A stretch of DNA of 64,000 bases, taken from SLNP01 sp964568875. Its GTDB lineage: Bacteria > Bacteroidota > Bacteroidia > Bacteroidales > VadinHA17. The notes beneath the pieces were generated by a model. That model was not told the origin of the DNA. It was given only the letters and a program-made list of their open reading frames with translations, and made no database searches. The stretch covers positions 49,407 to 113,406 of the forward strand of contig CAZMSH010000008.1 of assembly GCA_964568875.1 (NCBI GenBank), in the 5' to 3' direction. Made by a program: the position numbers and the translations under genes. Below, piece by piece: positions 43,927-52,477 of this stretch (its first letter is position 1; each line of letters begins with the position of its first letter).

Positions 43927-46800
43927 TTAGAATTTTATCCTCATCTCCGCACCAAAATAGAGCGGGCTGTTTTTGCGTGCATAAGCCTCCTTTAGGCCAA
44001 TAATCCTTACCAACGGTTGGTAATTTGTAAGGTTGTTGGCATAGAAAGAAAAGTCAATATTGTTTGATACCTCTTTGGTAAGTCTCAGATTTATTTGAAA
44101 ATAAGGGGTATACTTCCTTTGTACGAAGTATCTCGGATCGACATAGGATCTGATAAGGTCACTCAAAGGTTTAAGAGTGGCGAGCTCTCTTACAAAGGGG
44201 TGATAATTCATCTGTTTATCGAAATATCCAACCGGATCGAGGTATTTGATCTGCTCCACGTCGGTATATAAATCATCGACCGGTACGGTGGTATAGAATA
44301 ATGGGGTTCCATCAGGAGCATTGTAAATATTCCGGGATCTTTCAAGCCATACAACCTGGGTCGTCACGGTAAATATCATCCGAAGTTCCCTGAGATGCGT
44401 TATTGTCCTGAGGTTTGTATTAAGTCTCTCGGTAATATTTCCATTTCCGCCTTTGTAAAGGCCCACATACGGGAATGGTTTACCAAGATAGGAGCTGGTA
44501 ACCTGTGTCAGATAGTCGGCGACAGTCTGTCTTCTAATATTCATGTATGCGCCGTCAACTATAAATGAGGTTCGCAGTTTCTCTATTATTCCGAAATGTA
44601 TCGTGAACTCCACCCCCTTCTTCACTGTAAGATTATCATTAGAGGGATAGCTATAACTGATAAAGACTGAATCCTGTACAGCCGGAACCGCTATCGGTAC
44701 TCCGCTCACAGGATCATTGTAGAAAACACCGCTTCCGGGCACAAAGTAGGGGGCAAGACCACTTACCGTCAATGGTTCATACTGATTGTATATAAACAGA
44801 TCATAGAGTCTCTGAAAGTCAAAACCATTTGTCATCTTCTCGTAGAATGCGGTAACAGTCAAATCTCCTCCCCTGAAACCAATATCAAATCCGGCTTCAG
44901 TTTTTCTGTTCACAGCAGCCTTAAGTGTGTAGTTCCGGGTATCTTCATTAACCTTTGTAGTTGTTACAACCAGCTTGTCACCTGTCGGATCGTAATAGTT
45001 GAAACTAACCTTGTCATAGTATGCCTTGTCGGGATAATAATACAATAACGGTGGAGCTTTGCTGAAATATCCGTATCCTCCTCTTATAACCAGCTTCTTA
45101 AAATTAGTATTCGATGAGCGGTCGAGGATAGTGTACCTCATATTAAACCTTGGGTCAAACATGGTAGTGTTTTCCGCTGATCTGAAAACGGTCTCAGGCT
45201 GGACATTTGTAAACCTTATCCCTGTCTGTATCTCAAGCTTTGTCGAACCAAGGAGTACAGTCAGGTTCTCTTCGGCATACATTGCAAGATCTGCAAGAGA
45301 AGGGATATCACGGTAAGACCTTGGCCTGGCATCAGTATTACCTGTCGGAGAAGGAGGGAATGCAAGATCATATACTCTTCCCAGTCCCCTGTTACCTGAC
45401 AATTTCCATTCAGCACCAAGCATAAAGCTGTGCAGTATCTTACCGGTATAGAATGTTTTGGTTCCCGATATTCTCGAATTAATGTAATATGGTTTGCCGT
45501 CAACTACCAGATCACTGGTATAGCGGCTGGGCAGGTAACTGGTTTCATTCTCACCTCCCGTGGTCGCCACTGGTTGAGGCATAGGGCCGCTCAGGCTGAT
45601 ATGCCTGATTTCATGACCAACCTGATGCTGATAGGTTCCTGAGAGATTGAAATTCAGATTGGAGATCAGAAATGAGTTCAATGACCATCTGCCTGAAATC
45701 GTAAGGGATGCATTCTGATCTTTTGCCTCATATTTTTCAAAAGCAAGCATGTCAGGGTCGACAGAGTTGACATCCAGAGTCTGGCTTAGTCGGGTTATAA
45801 CGCTAAATGACAACGGCTTAGACTGTTTGAAAAATGTAGTATTGTATCTAACCGAACCATTCAGCCTGTTAAAGGTTTTATATTTTGTACGAAGATCATC
45901 GAGAGACTGGGTATAGTCGAAATCGGTATTAAGCGAACCACCTCCCCCTGGCAGTAAGAAACCCTTGCCAAAATAGGCCTGCTTTATACCCGGATCAATC
46001 TTTATCTTTGATATAAATGGTGTCTTACCCTTTTTAAGATTTACCTTCACTGCACCACTGAGCATATCACCTGTTTCCACGCTGGCAATGCCTCTGACAA
46101 CCTCCACAGATTCGATATTGTCTACCGGTATCGATCTGACATCAGACCCTCCTGCTGCAGTTGTAGAGAACTGCGCTGTTGGCGACCCTCCCGATGTCTT
46201 AATAAACTGCATATTTGCATCATTATTCACCGGTGCACCATCAATAATGAGCAACGTACCAAGACTGGCCATGCGGTCTGAACCGGCATTTATTTCCCTG
46301 ATTGTAAGCTGTTTTGCTCTCGCCAGGCTTGGATTGGTAGTAATCTGACCCGGAAGAAGTTGTAACACATCAGACAGGTCAGTAGGCTGAACATGCTGTA
46401 TTGCCGATTGCTCTATTTTAGATTCAGTGGCCATCCTTCTGCCCTCCTTCGCAACTACAACAACCTCATCGAGCGACAGTGTGAGAGGATTTATGTAATA
46501 GAGTTTATTTTGGATATCGCTGCTTACTGTAATCTGCTGCTCAAACTGAGTGTATCCGAGACATGAAATTACCAGAGTATACTTCCCGGCAGGGATATCT
46601 TTCAGAATAAAATTGCCTTCCCTGTCTGTAACTGTCCACAAGTTAATCTCTGTAAGCACTACAGCGACCATTTCCACCCTGGTACTATCATCATTGCGCA
46701 GGACAGTACCTGTCATAGTGTATCTTCCACCTGACTGGGCTGTAATCATCAGGCTGTTTATAGTCATTAATGTAATGACTAAAAGGTATCTCCTAAGCAT
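43927..46800 (-). CDS. TonB-dependent outer-membrane receptor
   Basis: 957 aa. A signal peptide (about 1-22) is followed by a carboxypeptidase-regulatory-like domain (about 27-112, TGTVLRNDDSTRVEMVAVVLTEIN to VSCLGYTQFEQQ), the plug (about 125-260, with QLLPGQITTNPSLARAKQLTIREI and VEVVRGIASVETGDMLSGAVKV), then a 22-strand barrel ending GAEMRIKF. It should import a ligand across the outer membrane using TonB energy. It is not a classic SusC: no SusD gene is beside it; instead a DUF4876 lipoprotein and a second barrel follow. An ABC transporter and a polyferredoxin precede it. The ligand is unknown; a metal or metal complex is inferred from the neighbours. Confidence 0.93.
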   Translation of the reverse strand: MLRRYLLVITLMTINSLMITAQSGGRYTMTGTVLRNDDSTRVEMVAVVLTEINLWTVTDREGNFILKDIPAGKYTLVISCLGYTQFEQQITVSSDIQNKLYYINPLTLSLDEVVVVAKEGRRMATESKIEQSAIQHVQPTDLSDVLQLLPGQITTNPSLARAKQLTIREINAGSDRMASLGTLLIIDGAPVNNDANMQFIKTSGGSPTAQFSTTAAGGSDVRSIPVDNIESVEVVRGIASVETGDMLSGAVKVNLKKGKTPFISKIKIDPGIKQAYFGKGFLLPGGGGSLNTDFDYTQSLDDLRTKYKTFNRLNGSVRYNTTFFKQSKPLSFSVITRLSQTLDVNSVDPDMLAFEKYEAKDQNASLTISGRWSLNSFLISNLNFNLSGTYQHQVGHEIRHISLSGPMPQPVATTGGENETSYLPSRYTSDLVVDGKPYYINSRISGTKTFYTGKILHSFMLGAEWKLSGNRGLGRVYDLAFPPSPTGNTDARPRSYRDIPSLADLAMYAEENLTVLLGSTKLEIQTGIRFTNVQPETVFRSAENTTMFDPRFNMRYTILDRSSNTNFKKLVIRGGYGYFSKAPPLLYYYPDKAYYDKVSFNYYDPTGDKLVVTTTKVNEDTRNYTLKAAVNRKTEAGFDIGFRGGDLTVTAFYEKMTNGFDFQRLYDLFIYNQYEPLTVSGLAPYFVPGSGVFYNDPVSGVPIAVPAVQDSVFISYSYPSNDNLTVKKGVEFTIHFGIIEKLRTSFIVDGAYMNIRRQTVADYLTQVTSSYLGKPFPYVGLYKGGNGNITERLNTNLRTITHLRELRMIFTVTTQVVWLERSRNIYNAPDGTPLFYTTVPVDDLYTDVEQIKYLDPVGYFDKQMNYHPFVRELATLKPLSDLIRSYVDPRYFVQRKYTPYFQINLRLTKEVSNNIDFSFYANNLTNYQPLVRIIGLKEAYARKNSPLYFGAEMRIKF

Positions 46801-46999
46801 TTTTTCTTAGGTTAGGGTCATTATCCGGCATTCTGCCTGTCATACAAATATAGGGTTTTTCTGTCTGAAGCATGCATGCCATATCCCAATAGTTTGCTAA
46901 TTGCAGAAAGTAACAGGTAGCAGACAATCCTGAAATCAGCTCTTTAGGCATACAAACTAGCAAACAATTAAGGCATTCCTGCACTACTCTCAACTTTTA

Positions 47000-48250
47000 C
47001 TATTTTTTTTTATGAAACCGGTTCGGGTACACACTTACTGCAATCAGACCGAACACCCCTGTAATAACAATTATAATAATATCAATTATGTGAGGAACCA
47101 GTGGTTTGCGGCTTCTAAAAAGAAATGATACATAAACCAGAGCCAGCACAATGTTGGTAATTATCCATATGTAACCGTGAGAAAGCTTCAAATACAGCCT
47201 TATGAATGAAGAGTTGCTGCTCTTCAGTTCGATGTGGAACGGAAAGAGTGCAGCAAATATTTTACCTTCTGTCAGATCATGAACTGCAGGCCAGCTTTCT
47301 TCATACTCTTTAACGACATTATACATATCGTCAACAGCCACAGCCTTAATCCAGTTCTCACCTATCCAGGAGATGCATTTATTGAACATATCTCCGTTGA
47401 CTCTCAGTGTATTTTCATAAGGATTGAATCCTTCTACAGGCAGACGCTGCAGGTCATATACTTCATCCATCAAAACAAAAACCCCGTGCGATCTGGTATA
47501 GATATAAGCATAGTACTCACTGGTACGCATATCGACACACTCAATCTGGATAATCTCAAAGCCTTCAGGTGTATAGATTGCCTCTACAAACGGAGCTCCC
47601 TTTACCATCTTAAGGTGAAACAGTTTACTGTCTCTGTCTGTTATAAAATAACCTTCATCCTTAGATTTTCTTGTGGTAGGTATGCCTGCAATGATTGAGG
47701 CAGGGAACCTGAAACCCTTCTCAGTAAGAGCATCTGTGAACAGCCTGCTCTTTTCAACATTGACTTTATTGTCACGAGCCACAATAAATTCAATACCTCT
47801 TTTCATTCTGAAATAATCATCGGGCATTTCCAGGTTGACACGTCCGCTCTGTGATTCAAGCAAAGGGTATAGCGACGGCGTGGGTGCATCAAAACTTCTC
47901 GGATTGAACCTGTACGAATAATTGTAACGGTTTAACAGGGCAGGGTCCATCGGTACACCGTTAATGGAATCCGGCATTCTGCCGTCAGCAATCAGCTGCC
48001 TGAAGAACATCAGCGGCATTACTCTTTCATAGTCTGCCTGATCGTAAGTGTTTCCCTTGCTGTCAATTCGCGTCGACCGTTCCTCCATTCTCGACGAGTT
48101 TACAATAATGAAATCATCGAGCACGGTACTGTAAAAGATTACAGGTGACGGCGGAACCTTGGCTATCACGAGCCAGTAGAGCGAAGGAATTGAAACGGCG
48201 GCAACCAGCACGCCCGTTAATACCAGGATATATCTGCTTAACTTAACCAT
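47000..48250 (-). CDS. DUF4857-type membrane protein
   Basis: 416 aa. One transmembrane helix at about 8-28, a large extracytoplasmic domain (about 30-345; it has YERVMPLMFFRQLIADGRMPDSINGVPMDP), and two helices near the C-terminus (about 357-375 and 385-406). The layout matches the DUF4857 family, found in Bacteroidota beside ABC transporters. It starts 1 bp after the permease stop, so it is likely a subunit or periplasmic partner of that transporter. It lies 199 bp upstream of the TonB receptor gene; no hairpin terminator stands between. Confidence 0.75.
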   Translation of the reverse strand: MVKLSRYILVLTGVLVAAVSIPSLYWLVIAKVPPSPVIFYSTVLDDFIIVNSSRMEERSTRIDSKGNTYDQADYERVMPLMFFRQLIADGRMPDSINGVPMDPALLNRYNYSYRFNPRSFDAPTPSLYPLLESQSGRVNLEMPDDYFRMKRGIEFIVARDNKVNVEKSRLFTDALTEKGFRFPASIIAGIPTTRKSKDEGYFITDRDSKLFHLKMVKGAPFVEAIYTPEGFEIIQIECVDMRTSEYYAYIYTRSHGVFVLMDEVYDLQRLPVEGFNPYENTLRVNGDMFNKCISWIGENWIKAVAVDDMYNVVKEYEESWPAVHDLTEGKIFAALFPFHIELKSSNSSFIRLYLKLSHGYIWIITNIVLALVYVSFLFRSRKPLVPHIIDIIIIVITGVFGLIAVSVYPNRFHKKK

Positions 48251-48251
48251 C

Positions 48252-48920
48252 TTACATCTCTCCTTTTCTAAACCTGTAACCTGAAAACAACAAAAAGAAA
48301 CCCGCCAGCAGCGTCAGCAGTGTCAGCATTGGCAGCACCGGTGCATAGCCGCCCGGATTAGCCGATACGTAGAAAAAGTTTATGAACCCTGCACCTAAAA
48401 CTGCATAAAGACCACGGTAGAGCCATATTGGTTCCAGAAGTATGAATCCAACCAAAAAATAGGATGCAAGTCCGCCCATAAACCACGGAGCACTTGAGAG
48501 CAGAGCCGGAATTATGATCTCAGCCGGGAAAAAAATACTGCTGCCAACAAAGAAAAACAGGCCCAGCAATAAGAATATTGCTATGAGGGACATGGCCCCG
48601 AATGTCTGTATCTTTATAAGTATTTCATCCTCATCGACCGGGAGGTGAAAGGTCAGCTTGATTCTTTTATTGACTGTCTCTGGAAAGTACTGAGCTATCG
48701 CAAGTCCAAGACCACCAATAAGAGGCAGAAACTTAAGTGACCCGAAGTACTGGTAATTCCTGAACAGCACTGAATACCAATAGTTTGCTGCATCAACAAA
48801 TATTATATCGTGCCGCACTTTCAGAAATATATTGATCTGCATCAGTATTCCTGCCACGAGTATCGCCAGGGCAAGCCATCTGATTTTGATCCACTCTTTG
48901 TAAATTAATGACTTAAGCAT
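48252..48920 (-). CDS. ABC-2 type permease
   Basis: 222 aa with six hydrophobic segments. It begins MLKSLIYKEWIKIRWLALAILVAGIL, a typical start of NosY-like permeases. The cytoplasmic stretch FPETVNKRIKLTFHLPVDEDEILIKIQTFG (about 85-110) is the kind of coupling region seen in ABC-2 permeases. It would form a transporter with the ATPase encoded 13 bp upstream. Substrate and direction are unknown. Confidence 0.82.
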   Translation of the reverse strand: MLKSLIYKEWIKIRWLALAILVAGILMQINIFLKVRHDIIFVDAANYWYSVLFRNYQYFGSLKFLPLIGGLGLAIAQYFPETVNKRIKLTFHLPVDEDEILIKIQTFGAMSLIAIFLLLGLFFFVGSSIFFPAEIIIPALLSSAPWFMGGLASYFLVGFILLEPIWLYRGLYAVLGAGFINFFYVSANPGGYAPVLPMLTLLTLLAGFFLLFSGYRFRKGEM

Positions 48921-48933
48921 CGTAATGACCTTT

Positions 48934-49818
48934 TTAATATTTCCTTGTTAAACCAATAAATGCATCTTCAAGCGACATCTTCCTCTCACGGAAATCGGTA
49001 AATCCAATAGCCCTTTCTGCAAGGAAGGCTTTCACCTCTTCTGCAGTTGCGTAAGTGTAAAATTCAATAGTATCCTTGACTCTTTCTATGTTGACAGCCA
49101 TGTCTGTTTCAGGAATAATGGTATTATGATTTTCGAGATGTATCACAAACTGCTTGAAATCGCTCATGAATTTCTCAATAGGCTGTTGGGCAAGTATCCT
49201 GTTGAAATCCATTATCAGAACGTCGTCAATCAGCCTCTCCATATCCTGAATTATATGCGAGGTGGTGAAGATAGTCTTCTGCTCAGCCTTGGCATACTCA
49301 CGAAGGTAGTCGATAAAGAGCCTGCGATAGCCCGGATCGAGTCCCATTGAGAAGTCGTCAAGGATAAGCAGATCAGGATCCTGTGCCAGTATAAGTCCAA
49401 GGGCCACCTGCGACCGCTGGCCGCACGACATGTTTGAGATCTTCTGCCGGGGTGTAACCTTAAGCTTCGACATCAGTTCCCAATAGGGAGCACTGTTCCA
49501 TCGCGGGTAAAACCCCGAATAGAACTTTTCTATCTGATGAATATTCATGAAGGAGTACTGGATGTGGCCCTCTATCAGAAATCCTATACGCATTTTTGTG
49601 GCTGGTGAAAGCTTCTGAGAATTCTCGCCGTATATAAGGCACTCTCCCTCAGTCGGCTGAAGAAAGCCGTTAAGGATATTGATAGTTGTCGATTTTCCGG
49701 TACCGTTCTTGCCAAGCAGTCCGAGAATTTTGCCCTCCTCAACATTAAAACTCAGGTTTTCATAGATGAGTTTTTTGCCGTAATAATGAGTAAGGTTTTT
49801 ACATTCTATTGCATACAT
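48934..49818 (-). CDS. ABC transporter ATP-binding protein with unusual signature
   Basis: 294 aa. Walker A is GLLGKNGTGKSTT (about 33-45). The signature is MSCGQRSQ in place of LSGGQ. Walker B is LLILDDF, where Asp replaces the catalytic glutamate, followed by SMGLDPG. The C-terminal extension (about 220-294) resembles NosF/CcmA-type exporters. Similar ATPases with NosY-like permeases handle metal-site maturation or lipids. It lies between the polyferredoxin gene (29 bp) and the permease. Confidence 0.88.
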   Translation of the reverse strand: MYAIECKNLTHYYGKKLIYENLSFNVEEGKILGLLGKNGTGKSTTINILNGFLQPTEGECLIYGENSQKLSPATKMRIGFLIEGHIQYSFMNIHQIEKFYSGFYPRWNSAPYWELMSKLKVTPRQKISNMSCGQRSQVALGLILAQDPDLLILDDFSMGLDPGYRRLFIDYLREYAKAEQKTIFTTSHIIQDMERLIDDVLIMDFNRILAQQPIEKFMSDFKQFVIHLENHNTIIPETDMAVNIERVKDTIEFYTYATAEEVKAFLAERAIGFTDFRERKMSLEDAFIGLTRKY

Positions 49819-49847
49819 ATGATGTCTCTGTTATGAGTATTACTTTC

Positions 49848-51800
49848 CTAATTCTGGTACAGGCTGATATCCCTAAGGACCTCTGGCTCATGTATCTCTT
49901 TAAAGCTGAACGGACTGACTACCTTCACATTACGGCCGTCACTGAAATGAACCAGGAGAGTGTCGGCATTCATCATGCTAAAGATACTCTCTGCCGCGGT
50001 ATGGTCCTTTCTGAAAATTATCCTACCGGTCTCGGTTCCTTCATCATCAAGGTAATTGTCAAAGCCTACCACGCCTTTGTCGTTTGAGAGATGACTGACC
50101 AGCTGATTGTAGCGTGACCGGTTTGCAGTATTGCTGCCCATAGGGAAGGTCACCTCCATGAGTTCTTCCTTAACAACACCGGCAAAGCCATTGAACCTCA
50201 TTGTAAGGGGAGAGAACATGCGGGCCGCGTATTGCGTGCGGCTTATTGCCGGCAGTTTCTCAATGTCAAGGACCTTGTATTTCAGCTTGACGTTGAAGGT
50301 GTTGTTGTTAGATTCGAAGGTCAGGTGTTTGGATTCAAATATTTTCGTTAGTTCTTCTGGCTGAGGCTCAGTGCCCTGGGCGAAGTATACGGTAATAATG
50401 ATCGGACATCCGAACTCTGATGTAAATCCGACGGCCTGGCTGTTCTGCCTGAGAAGATGCTGCAGGTAGGTAGCATCAAGAGGGTCGAAGAAGTTCTCGA
50501 CGAGTAATCTGTAGCCCGTCAACTCGCTGACATCCGTGCCAACGGTAGTTAAGATCCTTTTTTCAGGTACGAAGATCAACTGCTGCAAGGTGGTGTCGTT
50601 ATACATCTTCTGGTCGTAAAGAATCTTCACTGATTTATGACCTACATAGGCTGCGACCCCGTAGATGCCCTGGTGGCGGCGCATCTGGTTCGAGAAGGTG
50701 GTGGCACTGCCAAAGCACTTGATATTCTTTAGTCCTGACATCTGGAACACTCCTGCATTCTCTATTTGCTCGGGGGAACCCCATCTCACATCAATGGTGG
50801 GAAGCTCCCAGAACCGCGAGACAACAAGCGCTGCAATAATGAAAAGTATCAGAACAAGGGCCGGCAGCCAGCGTCTATTCTTCCTGTTTATCTGCAGGGT
50901 ATCTTTTTCGGGGCACTCATGGATGCAGTCCCCACAAAGGGTACAATCGATATGTGTTACCCTGTTCATTTTAGCCACATCGATGCCCTGCGGACATTTT
51001 TCAGAGCAGAGATTGCAGTTGGTACAGGTATCAGTATTTCGGGTTATAACAAAAAAATTGGGCCAGGTCTTCTTCTTCCTGATGATCTCAAGAATAAATC
51101 CGGCAACACATAATATTGCCAGTGGCCATACAAATGAAATTTTAAGTCCCAAAGCAACCAGTACTACATAGACCACCATTACACCTGCAAAGAGCCATGA
51201 GAACCGGAATATGTTGGTCAGTGCCCCGAGCGGACAGAGATACTTGCACCAGAATAGGCGCAGGAATACAGAACCTGCCACGACTATCAGGATAGTAATT
51301 ATTGCGTACGAAACTGTAACATCAGTATCAAATCCTGAGGCAACAGCATAATAGGGGTCAAACTTTTTGCAGAAGAGTTCGCTCGACTTCAGTGTGAAAT
51401 AGAAAGTAATGAAGAGCAGACCGTATTTAAGTGCTCTCAATGCGATGTCAGCTATTCCGGTAATTGTATAACGTATCTTCAGCTTCTCTCCTATCTTTCC
51501 GAGGTACTCACTCAGTGTTCCGATCGGACAGATGTAACCGCAGAAAAGTTTACTGAATATGATAGCTGCTGCCAAAAGGGCGAGGCCCATCAGTATCTGA
51601 ACTGTAGTCATAGAGCATGACAGAGATTCACGTGTCAGGAAGCTGCCCAACGCCTGAAGTCCACCAAACGGGCAATATGCCTCAAAATCTGCAATATAGC
51701 TCTTGTCCAGCCACAATCTCATTCCCATATAAAAGAGAAGGGCTGCAATTGTAATCTGGTAGAAAAGTTTGTACCAGTTGTTCCCGGGATTGAATTTCAT
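49848..51800 (-). CDS. NosR/NapH-like membrane polyferredoxin with an HMA-like C-terminal domain
   Basis: 650 aa. Six or more membrane spans carry cysteine motifs YCPFGGLQ (Cys43), CGYICPIG (Cys87, Cys91) and CKYLCPLG (Cys185, Cys189). Two 4Fe-4S sites follow: Cys259/262/265/269 and Cys286/289/292/296. After one more span (about 311-328) a domain at about 350-412 looks like a heavy-metal-associated fold (VFQMSGLKNIKCFGSATTF, GVAAYVGHKSVKILYDQ). It has one cysteine (362) where HMA has CxxC. The remaining 230 residues are not recognised. It probably passes electrons across the membrane to reduce a metal or redox protein outside. It is the first full gene of the eight-gene operon. Confidence 0.88.
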   Translation of the reverse strand: MKFNPGNNWYKLFYQITIAALLFYMGMRLWLDKSYIADFEAYCPFGGLQALGSFLTRESLSCSMTTVQILMGLALLAAAIIFSKLFCGYICPIGTLSEYLGKIGEKLKIRYTITGIADIALRALKYGLLFITFYFTLKSSELFCKKFDPYYAVASGFDTDVTVSYAIITILIVVAGSVFLRLFWCKYLCPLGALTNIFRFSWLFAGVMVVYVVLVALGLKISFVWPLAILCVAGFILEIIRKKKTWPNFFVITRNTDTCTNCNLCSEKCPQGIDVAKMNRVTHIDCTLCGDCIHECPEKDTLQINRKNRRWLPALVLILFIIAALVVSRFWELPTIDVRWGSPEQIENAGVFQMSGLKNIKCFGSATTFSNQMRRHQGIYGVAAYVGHKSVKILYDQKMYNDTTLQQLIFVPEKRILTTVGTDVSELTGYRLLVENFFDPLDATYLQHLLRQNSQAVGFTSEFGCPIIITVYFAQGTEPQPEELTKIFESKHLTFESNNNTFNVKLKYKVLDIEKLPAISRTQYAARMFSPLTMRFNGFAGVVKEELMEVTFPMGSNTANRSRYNQLVSHLSNDKGVVGFDNYLDDEGTETGRIIFRKDHTAAESIFSMMNADTLLVHFSDGRNVKVVSPFSFKEIHEPEVLRDISLYQN

Positions 51801-51820
51801 AAAAATAAGTTATAAAAGGT

Positions 51821-51961
51821 TGTAGGTTTGTGGTTTGAGGTATGAGGTGTTAGGTATGTGGTGTGTGGTGTTAGGTATGTGAATGTGGTGTTAGGTGTGT
51901 GGTATGTGGTGTGTGGTGTGTGGTATGTGGTGTGTGGTGTGTGGTATGTGGTGTGTGGTGT
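51821..51961. repeat. Heptamer-based tandem repeat next to an assembly gap
   Basis: Built from GTGTGGT and ATGTGGT heptamers, at first degenerate (51821-51900) and then as an exact 21-bp higher-order unit (51901-51921, 51922-51942, and 19 bp more to the gap). The repeat runs into the N stretch, which explains why assembly stopped here. It codes for nothing credible. Confidence 0.85.
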
Positions 51962-52061
51962 NNNNNNNNNNNNNNNNNNNNNNNNNNNNNNNNNNNNNNN
52001 NNNNNNNNNNNNNNNNNNNNNNNNNNNNNNNNNNNNNNNNNNNNNNNNNNNNNNNNNNNNN
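51962..52061. other. Assembly gap of 100 N
   Basis: A fixed-size scaffold gap. It cuts a TetR gene after about 38 codons, so the true missing length is probably at least several hundred bases. Confidence 0.99.
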
Positions 52062-52177
52062 ATGCTTATGGATGTGGCGTGATATCCCTGCTCAGCGAAT
52101 AGCGACATACCCGCCTCAAGGATTTTCCTGCGGGCACTTTCTCTCATCTCTCCAAATTGTTTTGCTGATCGTGGCAT
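52062..52177 (-). CDS. TetR-family regulator, N-terminal part cut by gap
   Basis: Only about 38 residues are present. The ATG at 52177 starts MPRSAKQFGEMRESARRKIL, and EAGMSLFAEQGYHATSIS is the usual first helix and turn start of a TetR DNA-binding domain. The rest is lost in the gap. It is the first gene before the eight-gene operon, on the same strand, and has a consensus promoter with an 18-bp palindrome over it, so it probably controls itself and perhaps the operon. Confidence 0.85.
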
Positions 52178-52233
52178 GGGTGTGCGGTAGTGGTGTGCGG
52201 TTTGCGGTGTAATATGTATTAAAATTGAATTTA

Positions 52234-52251
52234 TGACTGAACGTTCGGTCA
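52234..52251. promoter_or_regulatory. Palindromic TetR-type operator
   Basis: TGACTGAACGTTCGGTCA is an 18-bp palindrome with a single mismatched pair. It lies 57 bp before the TetR start and overlaps the last bases of its -7 box, so a bound repressor would block the promoter. Confidence 0.7.
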
Positions 52252-52280
52252 AAGATATAACTTATAAATTACTTTTCAAA
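52250..52280 (-). promoter_or_regulatory. Consensus Bacteroidota promoter of the TetR gene
   Basis: On the minus strand the -33 box TTTG (52280-52277) is followed by exactly 19 bp and then TATCTTTG (52257-52250), a perfect TAnnTTTG -7 box. Confidence 0.8.
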
Positions 52281-52298
52281 ATTTTTTCTATTCTTATT

Positions 52299-52422
52299 GC
52301 ACCCCGCTAGGGTGCGATTGTATAGGGTGCGATTGTATTCCACCTTATCCCCGGGTCGGCCGGCGACAAAAACAGAGGGGGGGGTGATCCTTTGCTATGG
52401 GCATTGCACCCCGCTGGGGTGC
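52299..52422. repeat. Dispersed hairpin element, copy 1
   Basis: Contains palindrome GCACCC-CGCTA-GGGTGC (52299-52315), a 15-bp direct repeat AGGGTGCGATTGTAT in tandem (52309-52338), the 15-nt core GCCGGCGACAAAAAC (52359-52373), a G run, TTGCTAT (52392-52398), and a second palindrome GCACCCC-GCT-GGGGTGC (52406-52422). The core, TTGCTAT and end palindrome recur at 63893-63952. Confidence 0.8.
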
Positions 52423-52477
52423 GGAGGGCGGAGAGCGCAGGGGGCTCACCAGGTACCTGCCACCTGCCACCTGATAC

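Noticed and set aside
43927..46800. SusC-type polysaccharide utilisation receptor
   Set aside because: No SusD, glycoside hydrolase or polysaccharide regulator lies nearby, and the partner lipoprotein is of DUF4876 type.
50665..51171. 168-codon frame on the plus strand inside the polyferredoxin gene
   Set aside because: It is antisense to a clear gene with full cysteine motifs and has no family pattern of its own.
51896..51961. Regular repeats that might be a CRISPR array
   Set aside because: The units are contiguous 7-bp and 21-bp repeats with no spacers, and no cas gene is near.
51797..52060. Reading frame with repeated Thr-Pro-His-Thr-Tyr residues across the gap
   Set aside because: It is only the translation of the heptamer repeat joined through N bases; the TetR part is real, the repeat part is not.
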